The notes under the pieces: model-generated
The model's database searches: none
What the model was told of the DNA's origin: nothing
Seen by the model: the letters and a program-made list of their open reading frames with translations, nothing else
Assembly: GCA_041568335.1 (NCBI GenBank)
Contig: JBFFZZ010000142.1
Span: forward strand, 1 to 7,714
Source of the DNA: WVWW01 sp041568335
GTDB lineage: Bacteria; Acidobacteriota; Polarisedimenticolia; Polarisedimenticolales; Polarisedimenticolaceae
Reading direction: 5' to 3'
Length of the DNA: 7,714 bases
Position numbers and translations under genes: made by a program
In this document: positions 6,376 through 7,714 of the stretch, in pieces
How positions within the stretch are numbered: the stretch's first letter is position 1
How the letters are laid out: every line of letters begins with the position of its first letter

Positions 6376-6825
6376 TCAGCTCGACGGAGCCAGCTTCTCG
6401 CCGAGCCAGCCGAGAACCGCACCTCCCGGGACGTAATAGATAGGCACCTCGATGGACCACCACATCCAGATGTCGTTCGGTAGGTTGAAGATCCCCGACC
6501 AACCGGCGTTGAAACACCATGCTACGAGCGTCAGTAGGACCCCGAACTTGGCGCCCGCGACCCAACCGGTGCCGAGCGCCGGACGAATCCAGCCGAAAAT
6601 CGCGGCGAGCACCAGACTCGTGAGCACTCCGGTCGTGACCCAGCGGAGCATCAACGCGCCCATATTCGGGGGATCTTCGTTCAGCTCCGGGCGCCAGAAC
6701 GACTCGTTCGCCCGGTACGAGTCATTGAGCACACCGGTGTGGATCAGCGGACCCGTCGCGAACGAGATGACGAACATGACCAGGTAGAAAACGACACCGC
6801 CGATGACGATCAGTTTCCAGTTCAT
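6376..6825 (-). CDS. Small four-helix integral membrane protein, function unknown
   Basis: The protein has 149 residues with four predicted membrane segments, at about 5-24, 62-81, 87-107 and 122-142. Between TM1 and TM2 lies a polar loop (about 30-58) rich in Asn, Glu, Asp and Pro (GVLNDSYRANESFWRPELNE). The C-terminal part is aromatic (NLPNDIWMWWSIEVPIYYVP, about 114-133) and precedes a GG-xxLGWLGEKL ending. The MNWK start followed directly by a hydrophobic helix looks like an uncleaved signal anchor. AAGGAG at 6832-6837, 6 nt before the ATG, fixes the start. I do not recognise a named family. It resembles the many small hypothetical inner-membrane proteins of environmental bacteria, and no transport or enzymatic motif is visible. 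It lies 63 bp downstream of the TSP3 protein gene on the same strand, with its own strong ribosome site, so co-transcription is possible but not shown. Confidence 0.8.
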   Translation of the reverse strand: MNWKLIVIGGVVFYLVMFVISFATGPLIHTGVLNDSYRANESFWRPELNEDPPNMGALMLRWVTTGVLTSLVLAAIFGWIRPALGTGWVAGAKFGVLLTLVAWCFNAGWSGIFNLPNDIWMWWSIEVPIYYVPGGAVLGWLGEKLAPSS

Positions 6826-6831
6826 GGCACT

Positions 6832-6837
6832 CTCCTT
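6832..6837 (-). promoter_or_regulatory. Ribosome binding site (AAGGAG) for the small membrane protein gene
   Basis: AAGGAG on the minus strand, 6 nt upstream of the ATG at 6825-6823, is the best Shine-Dalgarno match in the window and fixes the start. Confidence 0.75.
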
Positions 6838-6888
6838 GAACGGACGGATTCTCTCACAGGTCCCGAAAGGGCCGGATGGTGCGCTTCT

Positions 6889-7714
6889 TTACGGGCAGGG
6901 GTTGTCGTTTGGCCGCACGGCCCCGAAGCTATCCATCCCCAGATCGCTCTCCGTGAAACCGACGACGCCGGTCGCCAGGTAGAACACGGCCTGGCCGGAC
7001 GTAAAGACGCCCGCAGGAGTCGAATTGATCGGCGTCCTGCAGGTCTGCGCGGCCAGCTGAACGGACGCAGGATTCTGCGTGTAGGGCCCACCGTTTTTGA
7101 GCAAGGCCAGGTCGCCGCGGTAGGCGTTCCATGTGTCGAAGCCGAACTCGGCCTGCCATTGAACGACGTCCGGGTCGGCGAAGAGGATGTAGATCAACCC
7201 ATCATCTCGATCACAATGATCGCCCTCGGAGTCGCCGTCCAGATCCGGCTGGCTCGGGTTGTAGACGAACCGGCAGTTGTCGCAACCCTCACCGCGCCCG
7301 TCGCCATCCACATCGCTCTGAGTGGGATTGGCCACCTGGGGACAGTTGTCCACACCGTTAGGCACGCCGTCTCCGTCGTCATCGATCTCGCAAGCATCGC
7401 CGATGCCGTCGCCGTTCGAATCGGCCTGGTCCGGATTGGGGGTCAGCGGGCAGTTGTCCACGGTATCCAGGACACCGTCCCCATCGTCGTCGTCGTCGCA
7501 AGCGTCACCCAGAGCGTCGCCGTCCGCGTCCTCCTGTGCCGGGTTCGCGAGCGCCGGACAGTTGTCGATGTCGCCGCAGACGCCATCGCCGTCGATGTCG
7601 TTCATTGCGTCGTTCGGGCAGGTGTCGCAGGCGTCGCCGAGACCGTCCGCGTCGGCGTCGCTCTGAGCGGCATTGGAGACACCCGGACAGTTGTCGACGT
7701 CGCCGCAGACACCA
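6889..7714 (-). CDS. Thrombospondin type 3 repeat (calcium-binding) secreted protein, C-terminal part, 5' partial
   Basis: The frame is open through the right edge, so the 274 visible residues are only the C-terminal part; the internal ATG at 7605 lies inside a repeat and is not the start. Residues 1-171 hold about five thrombospondin type 3 repeats, seen as DNCP followed by NP-x-Q-x-D and DxDGDGxxD calcium-binding loops (DNC at 7-9, 50-52, 86-88, 122-124 and 145-147). The repeats become irregular toward the end (CDNCRFVYNPSQ). Paired cysteines and the acidic loops imply a calcium-stiffened extracellular rod. Residues about 173-274 form a separate module with W186, AYRGDLALL (197-205), a Cys at 225, a FYLATG strand (244-249), and an ending SDLGMDSFGAVRPNDNPCP. 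From memory, similar C-termini (RGDL ... GxxSLGxDSxGxxRPNxNPCP) close many secreted proteins in Acidobacteriota-like genomes. The visible part has no catalytic motif. Secretion is inferred from the repeat type, as the signal peptide lies outside the window. Confidence 0.88.
   Translation of the reverse strand, partial: GVCGDVDNCPGVSNAAQSDADADGLGDACDTCPNDAMNDIDGDGVCGDIDNCPALANPAQEDADGDALGDACDDDDDGDGVLDTVDNCPLTPNPDQADSNGDGIGDACEIDDDGDGVPNGVDNCPQVANPTQSDVDGDGRGEGCDNCRFVYNPSQPDLDGDSEGDHCDRDDGLIYILFADPDVVQWQAEFGFDTWNAYRGDLALLKNGGPYTQNPASVQLAAQTCRTPINSTPAGVFTSGQAVFYLATGVVGFTESDLGMDSFGAVRPNDNPCP
7274..7714. repeat. Imperfect coding tandem repeats encoding the TSP3 units
   Basis: The word CAGTTGTC (minus strand GACAACTG, encoding D-N-C) recurs at 7274, 7343, 7451, 7559 and 7688. 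The spacings are 69, 108, 108 and 129 bp, all multiples of three (23, 36, 36 and 43 codons). Between the copies are GCCGTC/GCCATC runs encoding D-G-D. The units differ at many positions, so this is an old protein repeat and not a recent DNA array. Confidence 0.8.

Noticed and set aside
4126..6483. 785-codon open frame on the plus strand
   Set aside because: It is arginine-rich and low in complexity, crosses four real genes on both strands, and has no domain signal. It is a shadow of GC-rich coding sequence.
6859..6873. GG(T)CCC-GAAA-GGGCC hairpin between the TSP3 gene and the membrane-protein gene
   Set aside because: The stem is short and bulged, and no T-tract follows on the minus strand, so it is not supportable as an intrinsic terminator.
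7603..7605. ATG as the start of the TSP3 protein
   Set aside because: The same frame continues upstream with further TSP3 repeats to the window edge, and there is no ribosome site or signal peptide at this ATG.
7200..7714. Regularly spaced repeats resembling an array
   Set aside because: Spacings are multiples of three within an open frame and encode TSP3 units. The copies are imperfect and there are no CRISPR-type spacers.

Overview
The window is GC-rich with strong G/C preference at third codon positions, and it is densely packed with eight protein-coding genes. No RNA gene, mobile element or CRISPR array was seen. A secreted protein with ankyrin and PQQ-like propeller domains, plus a thrombospondin type 3 repeat protein whose C-terminus ends in a ...RPNDNPCP-type module, suggest an environmental GC-rich bacterium. 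Acidobacteriota (Thermoanaerobaculia or Polarisedimenticolia-like) or another deep-branching group such as Myxococcota would fit. This placement is inferred from gene style only; no marker gene is present.

Layout, left to right: (1) the 3' part of a PAP2-type membrane phosphatase gene (+); (2) a 47-residue, lysine-rich, four-cysteine protein gene (-) whose end overlaps the phosphatase gene; (3) a 711-residue exported protein with ankyrin repeats, a small beta domain and a PQQ-like propeller (+); (4) a THUMP-type RNA methyltransferase (-) that ends 1 nt from gene 3; (5) an APC-family amino acid permease (+), divergent from the methyltransferase across 68 bp; (6) a tandemly duplicated ferredoxin-like (ABM/dimeric alpha-beta barrel type) protein (-) whose stop codon shares a CTAG palindrome with the permease stop; (7) a four-helix membrane protein of unknown function (-); (8) the C-terminal part of a secreted TSP3-repeat protein (-), which runs off the right edge.

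The first six genes alternate strand, so the left and middle parts are a string of single-gene units and not an operon. All three convergent junctions overlap or abut. Only the last three genes point the same way, separated by 63 bp and 171 bp, and there is no clear functional link between them. The genes look like ordinary chromosomal content: RNA modification, amino acid transport, envelope lipid-phosphate metabolism, and secreted repeat proteins. I see no convincing new multi-gene system. The items most worth a second look are the tiny Cys/Lys-rich protein, the ankyrin-propeller fusion, the duplicated ABM-like protein and the C-terminal module of the TSP3 protein.
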